A stretch of 34,439 nt of DNA from Butyrivibrio sp. (GTDB lineage Bacteria > Bacillota > Clostridia > Lachnospirales > Lachnospiraceae): the NCBI GenBank assembly GCA_024697425.1, contig JAILFT010000108.1, forward strand, positions 1 through 34,439, given 5' to 3'. Position numbers and translations under genes: made by a program. Below are positions 18,023-26,255 of the stretch, in pieces (within the stretch, counting starts at the first letter, position 1; the number at the start of each line of letters is the position of its first letter). The notes under the pieces are model-generated. The model had not been told where the DNA came from and made no database searches. It saw only the letters and a program-made list of their open reading frames with translations.

Positions 18023-19255
18023 TTATGATTTTTCTGTGCTCACACGCAGAATATCGTACATTCCCGCAGGTTCCGAAAGGTCGAGATAGATTATCTGCTT
18101 GGAGTGAGGGCAGGAATCAACAGCATTTCCTTCTTCGTCATACATGCCGTTGACCTTGACTTTAACATCAGTTCCGTCAGGCTTCATGATCTCAATCTCG
18201 TCCCCGACACTGAACTTGTTCCTCTGCTCTATCCTTGCAAATCCCCTCTCATCCACATCGTAAACGATGCCCAGGTAGATATATTCGTTGATATAAGTGT
18301 TATTATCGTAGATCTGCGCCTCTTCGCTGGGCTTACCGAAGTAGAAGCCCGTGGTGAACTGGCGGTAGGTACATCTTGCAATCTGATCCAGGTACCAGGG
18401 CATGTTCTGCCTGTACTTCTCCTCAGATTCAAAGTAGTCGTCGATGGCCTTTCTGTAGGTTCTTGCCACAGTTGCTACATACAGAGCAGTCTTCATTCTG
18501 CCCTCTATCTTGCAGCTGTCAACGCCGGCATCCACCAGCTCCGGAATGTGCTCTATCATGCACAGATCCTTGGAGTTGAAAATATAGGTTCCCCTGTCGT
18601 TCTCATAGACAGGAAGGTATTCACCGGGTCTTTTCTCCTCAACCACAGCATATTTCCACCTGCAGGGATGAGTGCAGGCGCCGTGATTGGCATCCCTTCC
18701 GGTAAAGTAGTTGGACAAAAGACATCTTCCGGAATAGGAAATGCACATGGCTCCGTGAATGAAGCACTCCATCTCAAGGTCCTCAGGGATTTTCTCCTTG
18801 ATTTCCCTGATCTCGTTCATGGAAAGCTCTCTTGCGGCAACAACTCTTTTGGCGCCGAGATCGTGCCAGAAGTTGTAGGTCTCATAGTTGGTGTTATTGG
18901 CCTGAGTGGACACATGGATGTCGATCTCAGGGCAGATCCTTCTTGCCTTCATGAAAATTCCGGGATCTGCGATGATCAGAGCATCGGGTTTCAGCTCTTT
19001 TAACTCATGAAGATAAGTCTCCACGCCGTCAAGATCGTAGTTGTGCGCCAGAATGTTCACGGTCACATGAACCTTCACTCCGTGCTCATGGGCAAAAGAA
19101 ATACCTTCTTTCATTTCCTCTTTGGAGAAATTCTTGGCCTTTGCGCGAAGGCCGAAGGCATCGCCTCCGATGTACACTGCATCTGCGCCAAATATTACCG
19201 CGGTCTTAAGTACCTCAAGACTGCTGGCAGGTATAAGTAATTCAGGTTTTTTCAT
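18023..19255 (-). CDS. U32-family peptidase-like protein, probable tRNA prephenate-dependent hydroxylation protein (TrhP-like)
   Basis: KPELLIPASSLEVLKTAVIFGADAVYIGG, ECFIHGAMCISYSGRCLLSNYFTGRDANHGACTHPCRWKY. Adjacent to a TrmR-like methyltransferase. Start at MKKPELL preferred (RBS GAGGT); ORF track extends to 19282. Confidence 0.88.
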   Translation of the reverse strand: MKKPELLIPASSLEVLKTAVIFGADAVYIGGDAFGLRAKAKNFSKEEMKEGISFAHEHGVKVHVTVNILAHNYDLDGVETYLHELKELKPDALIIADPGIFMKARRICPEIDIHVSTQANNTNYETYNFWHDLGAKRVVAARELSMNEIREIKEKIPEDLEMECFIHGAMCISYSGRCLLSNYFTGRDANHGACTHPCRWKYAVVEEKRPGEYLPVYENDRGTYIFNSKDLCMIEHIPELVDAGVDSCKIEGRMKTALYVATVARTYRKAIDDYFESEEKYRQNMPWYLDQIARCTYRQFTTGFYFGKPSEEAQIYDNNTYINEYIYLGIVYDVDERGFARIEQRNKFSVGDEIEIMKPDGTDVKVKVNGMYDEEGNAVDSCPHSKQIIYLDLSEPAGMYDILRVSTEKS

Positions 19256-19310
19256 TTCGTACCTCGATATATCATCTTCCACGCCTTCATCAACAGGTGA
19301 CTTGGGCTGT

Positions 19311-19979
19311 TTACAGTTTCACTGACAGGGTCATTCCGTCTCCCACCGTAAGGATCACAGTGTTCAAAGCCTCGTTGTGCTTGAGCTCATAGAGGTATTC
19401 CCTCATCCTTGCATGGATGGTCCTGTCACGCCTTGTTACGGCAAACCTTGATTCCATCACGTCTCCATCCTGGAGCACGTTGTCGGAAACCAGAAGGCCG
19501 CCTTTATTCAGGATGCGAAGACAATCCGGCAGGAAATTGATGTACTGCCCCTTGGCCGCATCCATAAAAATAAAATCATACCCCGGTGAAAGGCTCTTTA
19601 AAATATCCAGCGCATCCCCCTCCAGAAGTGTGATTTTATGGTCGGTGTCGTATTTGGCGAAATTCTCTCTGGCAACAGGGATCCTTTTCTCATACTTCTC
19701 GATGGTGGTGATCTTCGTCTCAGGGCTGCTGTACCTTGCCATCAAAAGAGCCGAGAACCCAACTGCGCATCCAACCTCAAGAATATTTACAGGCCTGTGC
19801 TGTGCCATTAAAAACTTAAGAAGTGCCTGAGTATCCTTGCGGATTATAGGCACTTCGTCTGCTAACGCTACTCTCTCAAGCTCATCCAGGAACGCGTCGT
19901 TCCCGGGATCCAGAGAGTTTATAAATGATATGATTCTTTCCTGTTCAACCACCGCTTGAGTCCTCTCCGGATTCGGCAT
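19311..19979 (-). CDS. trmR: Class I SAM-dependent O-methyltransferase, TrmR/YrrM-like
   Basis: ILEVGCAVGFSALLMARYS, YDFIFMDAAKGQYINFLP, LLVSDNVLQDG. yrrM-type neighbourhood. A GTG at 19952 may be the real start. Confidence 0.8.
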   Translation of the reverse strand: MPNPERTQAVVEQERIISFINSLDPGNDAFLDELERVALADEVPIIRKDTQALLKFLMAQHRPVNILEVGCAVGFSALLMARYSSPETKITTIEKYEKRIPVARENFAKYDTDHKITLLEGDALDILKSLSPGYDFIFMDAAKGQYINFLPDCLRILNKGGLLVSDNVLQDGDVMESRFAVTRRDRTIHARMREYLYELKHNEALNTVILTVGDGMTLSVKL

Positions 19980-20364
19980 CGGATCCGCCTTCCTCCGTCT
20001 CTGAGCCTCCGGACATGATGGCCAGCATCTCGTCCGGTGTCATTGCTGTGCTAAGTTCATAGGTTCCGGGCTTCTCCTTGCCGTGATACTCGGAAAATCT
20101 CTCCTGGAGCCTGAACAGTGTCCTGTCGGTTATAAGACCGACGCTGGAGAGGTTGTCGGCTATTGTTGAAACCGAATCTCCCTGCCCCACCTTAAAGGTA
20201 ACGGTTCTGCCGGTGCCGGAAGAAACCGCAGTCTGGTTAAAAATATGGTAACCGTAATTGTAGGCAAGCTTTGAATACCTCATTATCAGCATCACGACGA
20301 TGATGACAAAGACTATCTTGACTGTGGCATCCAAAAGCCCAAGCCCAAACTTCCTAAGATTCAT
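19945..20364 (-). CDS. Short MltG/YceG-like membrane protein lacking the catalytic domain
   Basis: 139 aa: TM segment then LysM-like VGQGDSVSTIADNLSSVGLITDRTLFRLQERFSEYHGKEKPGTYELSTAMTPDEMLAIMSGG, as in the MltG N-terminal half, then a low-complexity tail. Confidence 0.7.
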   Translation of the reverse strand: MNLRKFGLGLLDATVKIVFVIIVVMLIMRYSKLAYNYGYHIFNQTAVSSGTGRTVTFKVGQGDSVSTIADNLSSVGLITDRTLFRLQERFSEYHGKEKPGTYELSTAMTPDEMLAIMSGGSETEEGGSDAESGEDSSGG

Positions 20365-20386
20365 AATATTTTCTCCCCAAAAGACA

Positions 20387-22066
20387 TCAGTAGGTGGTGT
20401 CCATTATTATAGGCATGATCATGGGCCTTCTCTTTGTCTTTTTCCAGATGTAATCACTTAAGTCATCCTTGACTATGTTCTTGAGTCTGGTCCAATCGGT
20501 AATGCCCTTATCCAGTGCTTCCGTAACATCATCCAGCACCAGATCCGTTGCGTCGTCAATGAGCTTATCCGACTCTCTGACATACACGAATCCTCTTGAA
20601 ACAATGCTGGGACCGGAAACCAGCTGATGTGTGTCCTTGTCGATTCCGAACACAACTATTACTATACCATCTTCTGCAAGATGCTGTCTGTCCCTTAAAA
20701 CCACATTTCCAACATCTCCGACGCCAAGGCCGTCCACAAGGATAGCTCCCACGGGAACCTTGCCTGTTACTTCCGCAGAATTGTCATCTACGGAAAGGAC
20801 CTCGCCGGAGTGAAGGATAAATACGTTCTCCTTGGGTATTCCAAGGTCTCTTGCGATCCTGCTCTGGGCGATGAGGTGTCTGTACTCACCGTGAACGGGA
20901 ACTGCATACTTGGGCTTAACCAGTGTATAGATAAGCTTGATATCCTCCTGACAGGCGTGGCCTGATACGTGTACATCCTGGAAGATAACGTCAGCGCCCT
21001 TCATCTGAAGCTCGTTGATGATGTTTGTAACCGCCTTCTCGTTGCCGGGAATCGGGTGGGACGAAAAGATAACAGTATCTCCGGCACTGATCTTGATCTT
21101 CTTGTGCTGTCCGTTGGCCATTCTGCTGAGGGCAGCCATACTCTCGCCCTGGCTTCCCGTGGTGATGATAACGGTCTTGTTGTCAGGGTAGTTCTTGATC
21201 TGATCTATGTCCACAAGAGTGTTTTCAGGGATCCGAATACACTCAAGCTTCTGAGCAATGTCAATTATGCTGACCATGCTGCGGCCTTCCACAACAACCT
21301 TTCTGCCGCATTTGTGAGCAATGTTGATGATCTGCTGAACACGGTCAACGTTGGAGGCAAAAGTAGCCACGATGATACGGGAGTTCTGATGCTCCTCAAA
21401 GAGGAAATCCAGAGCCCTTCCAACGGTTCTCTCGGAAGCTGTAAAACCGGGTCTCTCTGCGTTTGTGGAGTCGCACATAAGGGCAAGAACACCCTTCTTG
21501 CCAATCTCAGCAAAACGCTGAAGGTCTATGGGGTCACCGAATACAGGTGTGTAGTCAACCTTAAAGTCTCCTGTGTGGACCACTGTTCCTGCCGGTGAAT
21601 AAATAGCAAGAGCGGCAGCATCAACGATGGAGTGGTTGGTTCTGATAAACTCCACTCTGAACTGTCCAAGGTTTATGGACTGGCCGAACTTTACCACCTT
21701 TCTCCTTGTCTTTTTCAGGAGATTGTGTTCCTCCAGCTTGTGCTCGATGATGCCCATGGTAAGGCGGGTAGCGTAAACCGGAACGTTCAGCTCATGAAGA
21801 ACATAAGGCAGCGCGCCGATATGGTCCTCGTGTCCGTGGGTGATGACAAAGCCTTTTACCTTGTCGATATTTTCCTGTAAATATGTGATGTCCGGGATTA
21901 CAAGATCGATTCCCAGCATGTCATCATCGGGAAAAGACAGACCGCAGTCCACCACAATAATACTGTCTTCATACCTGAAGGCAGTGATGTTCATTCCAAT
22001 CTGCTCAAGACCTCCCAAAGGGATGATCTGCAGCTTGGATCCGTTTTCATTTTTCTTTTTATTCAA
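20387..22066 (-). CDS. rnj: Ribonuclease J
   Basis: Metallo-beta-lactamase/beta-CASP: HGHEDHIGALPYVL, NHSIVDAAALAI, HTGDFKVD, TTGSQGESMAALSRMA, VHVSGHACQEDI, VPVHGEYRHL. Confidence 0.94.
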   Translation of the reverse strand: MNKKKNENGSKLQIIPLGGLEQIGMNITAFRYEDSIIVVDCGLSFPDDDMLGIDLVIPDITYLQENIDKVKGFVITHGHEDHIGALPYVLHELNVPVYATRLTMGIIEHKLEEHNLLKKTRRKVVKFGQSINLGQFRVEFIRTNHSIVDAAALAIYSPAGTVVHTGDFKVDYTPVFGDPIDLQRFAEIGKKGVLALMCDSTNAERPGFTASERTVGRALDFLFEEHQNSRIIVATFASNVDRVQQIINIAHKCGRKVVVEGRSMVSIIDIAQKLECIRIPENTLVDIDQIKNYPDNKTVIITTGSQGESMAALSRMANGQHKKIKISAGDTVIFSSHPIPGNEKAVTNIINELQMKGADVIFQDVHVSGHACQEDIKLIYTLVKPKYAVPVHGEYRHLIAQSRIARDLGIPKENVFILHSGEVLSVDDNSAEVTGKVPVGAILVDGLGVGDVGNVVLRDRQHLAEDGIVIVVFGIDKDTHQLVSGPSIVSRGFVYVRESDKLIDDATDLVLDDVTEALDKGITDWTRLKNIVKDDLSDYIWKKTKRRPMIMPIIMDTTY

Positions 22067-22125
22067 ATTCCTTCCTCCATTTTATTTTGCGAAGGACGCA
22101 GAAAAAGATACTAACCAGTTGCCCG

Positions 22126-22398
22126 TTAGATATCCAGATCTACGCCGTCCTCGGAGAGCAGCTTACGAAATACACCTGCAACAGCTTCAAGCTCCAGGTC
22201 ATCGTCCACAATAGTGTAAACCGCCTCTTCATCTTTAATATCGGAGTCATCGCGCAAAATCAGCGCTTCTCCGTCACCATCTTCTTCATCTGTGACCAGA
22301 AGATAAGTCTTAGCTCCGATCACAGTCTGCTCAAGGCAATAAAATTCTACCGGCTCTTCTCCGTCCGGACTGAAAATAATCTTTTCCAAATTGTTCAC
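22126..22398 (-). CDS. DUF1292 domain protein (YrzB-like)
   Basis: FYCLEQTVIGAKTYLLVTDEE..., positioned downstream of ruvX as in yrzB loci. Confidence 0.8.
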   Translation of the reverse strand: MNNLEKIIFSPDGEEPVEFYCLEQTVIGAKTYLLVTDEEDGDGEALILRDDSDIKDEEAVYTIVDDDLELEAVAGVFRKLLSEDGVDLDI

Positions 22399-22402
22399 CC
22401 GA

Positions 22403-22822
22403 TCACTTCTTGTTGTCCAGATAATCCTGGAGGATTATCTGAGCGGCTATCATATCTACGTACTCTTTTCTCTCGCGGCCTTTAATTCCGACTTCATCCA
22501 TTATGGCATCAGCCTCAACCGTAGTGAGACGCTCATCCAGCATCTCCACGGGAATTCCCGTTCTTCTCTCTATCTTATCCTTGAATTCAAGACATAGTTT
22601 TGAGCGCTCAGAGGGGGATTCATCCATATGTACGGGGAGACCCAAAACGATCTTCTCAACCCCGTATTCCTGAATGAGTTCCTCAATGCGCGCCAGTGTC
22701 TTTCTGAGTTTATTCTCTTCTTTTCTGCGGATTATCTCTTTCGCCTGGGCTGTCAGCAAAAGCTCATCGCTTATGGCAACTCCGACAGTCCTGGATCCGT
22801 AGTCAAGTCCCATGATCCGCAT
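22403..22822 (-). CDS. ruvX: Holliday junction resolvase RuvX (YqgF family)
   Basis: MRIMGLDYGSRTVGVAISD, VLGLPVHMDESPSERS, DERLTTVEAD. Confidence 0.93.
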   Translation of the reverse strand: MRIMGLDYGSRTVGVAISDELLLTAQAKEIIRRKEENKLRKTLARIEELIQEYGVEKIVLGLPVHMDESPSERSKLCLEFKDKIERRTGIPVEMLDERLTTVEADAIMDEVGIKGRERKEYVDMIAAQIILQDYLDNKK

Positions 22823-22826
22823 AGGA

Positions 22827-23102
22827 TTACCTGCGTTCCCAGTTGTTGCTCTTGATATACTCTGTGAGCATCTCCTCTACAAGTTCGTCTCTTTCAACCT
22901 TCATGATAAGGCTTCTTGCGCCCTTGTGGCTTGTGATGTAGGTGGGATCCCCGGACATGATGTAGCCGACAATCTGGTTTACCGGATTATAGCCCTTCTC
23001 AAGAAGCGCATCGTAAACAACAGAAAGTACTTTCTTAACACCGGTCTCAGGTTCAACCTCAACCTTGAAAAATTGGGTATTTCCTAAATCCTGATCTGCC
23101 AT
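22827..23102 (-). CDS. IreB-family regulatory phosphoprotein
   Basis: [15 protein letters not shown]...[37 protein letters not shown]. Confidence 0.9.
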   Translation of the reverse strand: MADQDLGNTQFFKVEVEPETGVKKVLSVVYDALLEKGYNPVNQIVGYIMSGDPTYITSHKGARSLIMKVERDELVEEMLTEYIKSNNWERR

Positions 23103-23195
23103 CCTAGCTGTCTCCAATCGTGATATATTTAATTAATTTTACACCACTAAAGTTAAATAAGCAACGCTCCCGCCCCATACAGGCGCCTGTAATCA

Positions 23196-24548
23196 TCATA
23201 CCAGAAGCGTTTCCTCATTGAGAAATCCTGTGGGTATTACCCTTGTGACTTCTCCCGACACCGCGCCTTCAAAGGCCTTAGTACCCTCGCAGACAGCAAC
23301 TCTTACGTATCTGTCGGTATGTCCGATCATATAGTTCCTGCCGCCGTGCTTCTCCATGTCTTCCCAGAGAACATCAAGCGCTTCTCCAACGAAGGTCTTA
23401 CGATAACACTCGGACTGGGTCTTTGTCAAATCCAGCAGCACATCGCTCCTTGCACTCTTCTGTCTGTCGGTGAGCTGGTCCTTCATGCCTGCTGCCACCG
23501 TGCCCTTTCTGGGAGAGTACTTGAAAACATGCATCTCGTAGAAAGCAACTGCCTCAACAAAGCTCCTGCACTCCTCAAACTCCTCATCGGTCTCCCCCGG
23601 GAATCCGACTATGACATCTGTGGTAATAGCGGGTCTGTCAAAAGCCTCCCTGAGGAGTTTGACGCTCTCCATAAACTCCGCTGCAGTGTAGTGCCTGTTC
23701 ATCCTCTTTAAAACGGAATTGCAGCCGCTCTGAAGAGACAAGTGGAAGTGGGGACAGAGCTTTTTTATCTTCGCCAGCCTATCCACATTTTCACGGGTTA
23801 TCAGCCTGGGTTCTATTGACCCCATTCTTATCCTGTCGATGCCCTCTATGTCATTTATCTTTTCCAAAAGAGATATCAATGCAGGCTCGCCTTTATCGAT
23901 GCCGTAGGAGCCAACGTGAATACCCGTGATGACAACTTCCTTGCATCCCTTGGAGGAAAGATGGCTGATCTCTTTAAGGATATCCTCCTCGTCCCTGCTG
24001 CGGACCCTTCCTCTTGCATAGGGAATGACGCAGTAGGTACAGAACTGATTACAGCCGTCCTGGACTTTGATGTAGGCCCTGGTGTGCTCAGGAAGAGTTG
24101 TTAGGCTCATCTCCTCATAGGGACAGGGTTTATTGATATCAATAATGGTAGTTCCACCAAGAGTGTTGTCCGGTTTTTCGTTTCTGATGGCCAGGAACTC
24201 ATCCAGTATCTCTGCAATCTGGGACTTCTTGTTGTTACCGATGGCAAGGTCGATGCACTCGTCCTTTTTGACGCCCTCAAGTCCCGTCTCAACATAGCAG
24301 CCCACGGCCACTACAACAGCCTCTGGATTTTCCTTCCGAGCCCTGTGCAGCATCTGTCTGGACTTTCTGTCCGCAATGTTAGTAACGGTGCAGGTGTTGA
24401 TGATATACACGTCAGCTTCGCTGTCGAAGGGCACGATCTCGCTTCCCGACTCCCGAAGCTTCTGCTCCATTACGTCAAGTTCATAACTGTTAACTTTACA
24501 ACCAAGGTTATGTAGGGCAACCTTTAAACCCTTAACGTTATTTAGCAT
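23196..24548 (-). CDS. mtaB: tRNA t6A37 methylthiotransferase MtaB (radical SAM)
   Basis: VALHNLGCKVNSYELD, INTCTVTNIADRKSRQ, QDGCNQFCTYCVIPYARGRVRSR. Start MLNNVKG preferred (RBS GAGGAT); ORF track extends to 24578. Confidence 0.92.
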   Translation of the reverse strand: MLNNVKGLKVALHNLGCKVNSYELDVMEQKLRESGSEIVPFDSEADVYIINTCTVTNIADRKSRQMLHRARKENPEAVVVAVGCYVETGLEGVKKDECIDLAIGNNKKSQIAEILDEFLAIRNEKPDNTLGGTTIIDINKPCPYEEMSLTTLPEHTRAYIKVQDGCNQFCTYCVIPYARGRVRSRDEEDILKEISHLSSKGCKEVVITGIHVGSYGIDKGEPALISLLEKINDIEGIDRIRMGSIEPRLITRENVDRLAKIKKLCPHFHLSLQSGCNSVLKRMNRHYTAAEFMESVKLLREAFDRPAITTDVIVGFPGETDEEFEECRSFVEAVAFYEMHVFKYSPRKGTVAAGMKDQLTDRQKSARSDVLLDLTKTQSECYRKTFVGEALDVLWEDMEKHGGRNYMIGHTDRYVRVAVCEGTKAFEGAVSGEVTRVIPTGFLNEETLLV

Positions 24549-24564
24549 ATAGATTAAATCCTCA

Positions 24565-24593
24565 TTGACTTTTGTCAATCTTGCGTATACTAT
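24565..24593 (+). promoter_or_regulatory. Promoter of HPr-like gene
   Basis: TTGACT-N17-TACTAT upstream of AAGGAGG RBS. The -35 lies in a TTGAC-tttt-GTCAA palindrome (24565-24578). Confidence 0.55.
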
Positions 24594-24619
24594 AAAGAAA
24601 AGAAGGAGGTACTAGCGCA

Positions 24620-24850
24620 ATGAAGACCGTTAAAATTTCTTTAAATTCAATCGATAAGGTTAAGTCTTTTGTAAACGATATTACGAAGTTCGATTATGAT
24701 TTCGATCTCGTTTCCGGAAGATACGTTATCGATGCCAAGTCTATCATGGGAATCTTTTCACTGGACCTTTCAAAGCCCATTGATCTTAACATCCATGCTG
24801 AAGACGACGCAGATGAGGTTCTCGAAGTTCTGAAGCCTTACATGGTTTGA
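24620..24850 (+). CDS. HPr-family protein lacking the His phosphorylation site
   Basis: DAKSIMGIFSLDLSKPIDLNIHAEDDADEVLEVL matches the HPr C-terminal half. N-terminal region lacks the HxRPA motif. Confidence 0.85.
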   Translation: MKTVKISLNSIDKVKSFVNDITKFDYDFDLVSGRYVIDAKSIMGIFSLDLSKPIDLNIHAEDDADEVLEVLKPYMV

Positions 24851-24885
24851 TCCCTACGGGTCAGACCCATTAAAAAGATTATTAC

Positions 24886-24916
24886 AGACCATCCTGAGCG
24901 ATCAGGGTGGTCTTTA
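24886..24916 (+). terminator. Terminator of the HPr-like gene
   Basis: AGACCATCCTGA-gcga-TCAGGGTGGTCTTTATATTT. The single non-WC pair is U.G on the plus strand. Confidence 0.8.
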
Positions 24917-25032
24917 TATTTGAGCAGAGCACTTGGTGAGGTATTATCGAACCTAGTGCGAGCCATGGGTGGACACCTGACGAGGTTCTTCACGAGTCTG
25001 GTGGAGCATCCCAGCGCAGAGCACCTCAGAGC

Positions 25033-26244
25033 TTATTTCTTTATATCAATCACTTCATCAGTTTCAATTGCAACTCTTACCAGCTCATCAATTTTCTCAT
25101 AGAGATTTTCCTTCTCGTGCCTTTCGATAACATCAAGCCTGGGCTTTGTAACAGGATGCTTGGCAACGAAAATCGTGCAGCAGTCCTCGTAGGGCAGGAT
25201 TGATGTCTCATAGGCATCGATCTTAAGGGAAATATCAACGATATCCTGTTTATCAAAAGCGATAAGAGGCCTGTAAACGGGCATATCCTTGACCACCTCT
25301 CCTGTGCACATCAGGCTCTGCATGGTCTGGGAGGCCACCTGTCCGATGCTCTCTCCGGTGATAAGTCCCATACAGCCGGACTGATTAGCCAGAATGTCTG
25401 CAATCTTCATCATATATCTTCTCATGATGATGGTGAGCTCATCGTGAGGACACTTCTCATAGATGTACATCTGAATATCTGTAAAGTTGATGACATGGAG
25501 TTTAACACGTCCCGTGTACTTTGCAATGATCCCTGCAAGGTCCACAACCTTCTGCTTGGCCTTCTCGCTGGTATACGGGGGCGCATTGAAATAAACCGCC
25601 TCGATCTCAACACCTCTCTTGGCCACCATGTATCCGGCCACGGGAGAATCGATTCCTCCGGACAAAAGAAGCATCGCCTTACCGGCAGTTCCTATGGGCA
25701 TTCCTCCGGGTCCGGGAAGGATCTCGGAGAAGATGTTCAGCTTCTCTCTAAGCTCCACGTTAACAAGGATCTGGGGCTCATGGACATCAACCTTAAGGCC
25801 CTCGCTCTCGAAAGCCCCAAGAAGCTTTGCGCCAATTTCTGCGCCAAGCTCCATGGAATCCATGGGATAGCTCTTATCCACACGGCGAACCTTTACCTTA
25901 AAGGTCTTGTTCCTGTCAGGATATACTCCCGCAAAGAAGTCAACCACTGCCTTGCAGAGGTCCTCCACCTCAGGAAGCTTGCCCTCTCCGTTTCTTTCTA
26001 TTGTAACCGCAGGACAGATTCCTGTGATTCCGAATACTGTCTGAAGAGCAGAAACCGTCTCGTCAAAATCAAACTTCTCTGCCTCGATATAGATTCTTCC
26101 GGCAACTCTGGATACGCCAAACTCACCGTCACACTTTGCGAGAACTCTTTTAATCTGCCTGACCAGGGCATCCTCGAAGATATATCTGTTCTTGCCCTTA
26201 AGTCCTATCTCTGCGTATTTGATAACAAAAGCATGATACTGCAT
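25033..26244 (-). CDS. thiI: tRNA 4-thiouridine sulfurtransferase ThiI
   Basis: KYAEIGLKGKNRYIFE, MLLLSGGIDSPVAGYMVAKRGVEIEAVYFNAPPYTS, ITGESIGQVASQT. Confidence 0.95.
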   Translation of the reverse strand: MQYHAFVIKYAEIGLKGKNRYIFEDALVRQIKRVLAKCDGEFGVSRVAGRIYIEAEKFDFDETVSALQTVFGITGICPAVTIERNGEGKLPEVEDLCKAVVDFFAGVYPDRNKTFKVKVRRVDKSYPMDSMELGAEIGAKLLGAFESEGLKVDVHEPQILVNVELREKLNIFSEILPGPGGMPIGTAGKAMLLLSGGIDSPVAGYMVAKRGVEIEAVYFNAPPYTSEKAKQKVVDLAGIIAKYTGRVKLHVINFTDIQMYIYEKCPHDELTIIMRRYMMKIADILANQSGCMGLITGESIGQVASQTMQSLMCTGEVVKDMPVYRPLIAFDKQDIVDISLKIDAYETSILPYEDCCTIFVAKHPVTKPRLDVIERHEKENLYEKIDELVRVAIETDEVIDIKK

Positions 26245-26255
26245 ATGTTTCTCCC

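Noticed and set aside
18104-19003. 299 aa plus-strand ORF opposite the U32 peptidase gene
   Set aside because: Antisense shadow ORF of a conserved gene, no family motif.
23178-23191. Perfect palindrome TACAGGCGCCTGTA near the mtaB 3' end
   Set aside because: Short, no T-tract, 5 nt from the stop; too little to assign a function, possibly a weak 3' hairpin.
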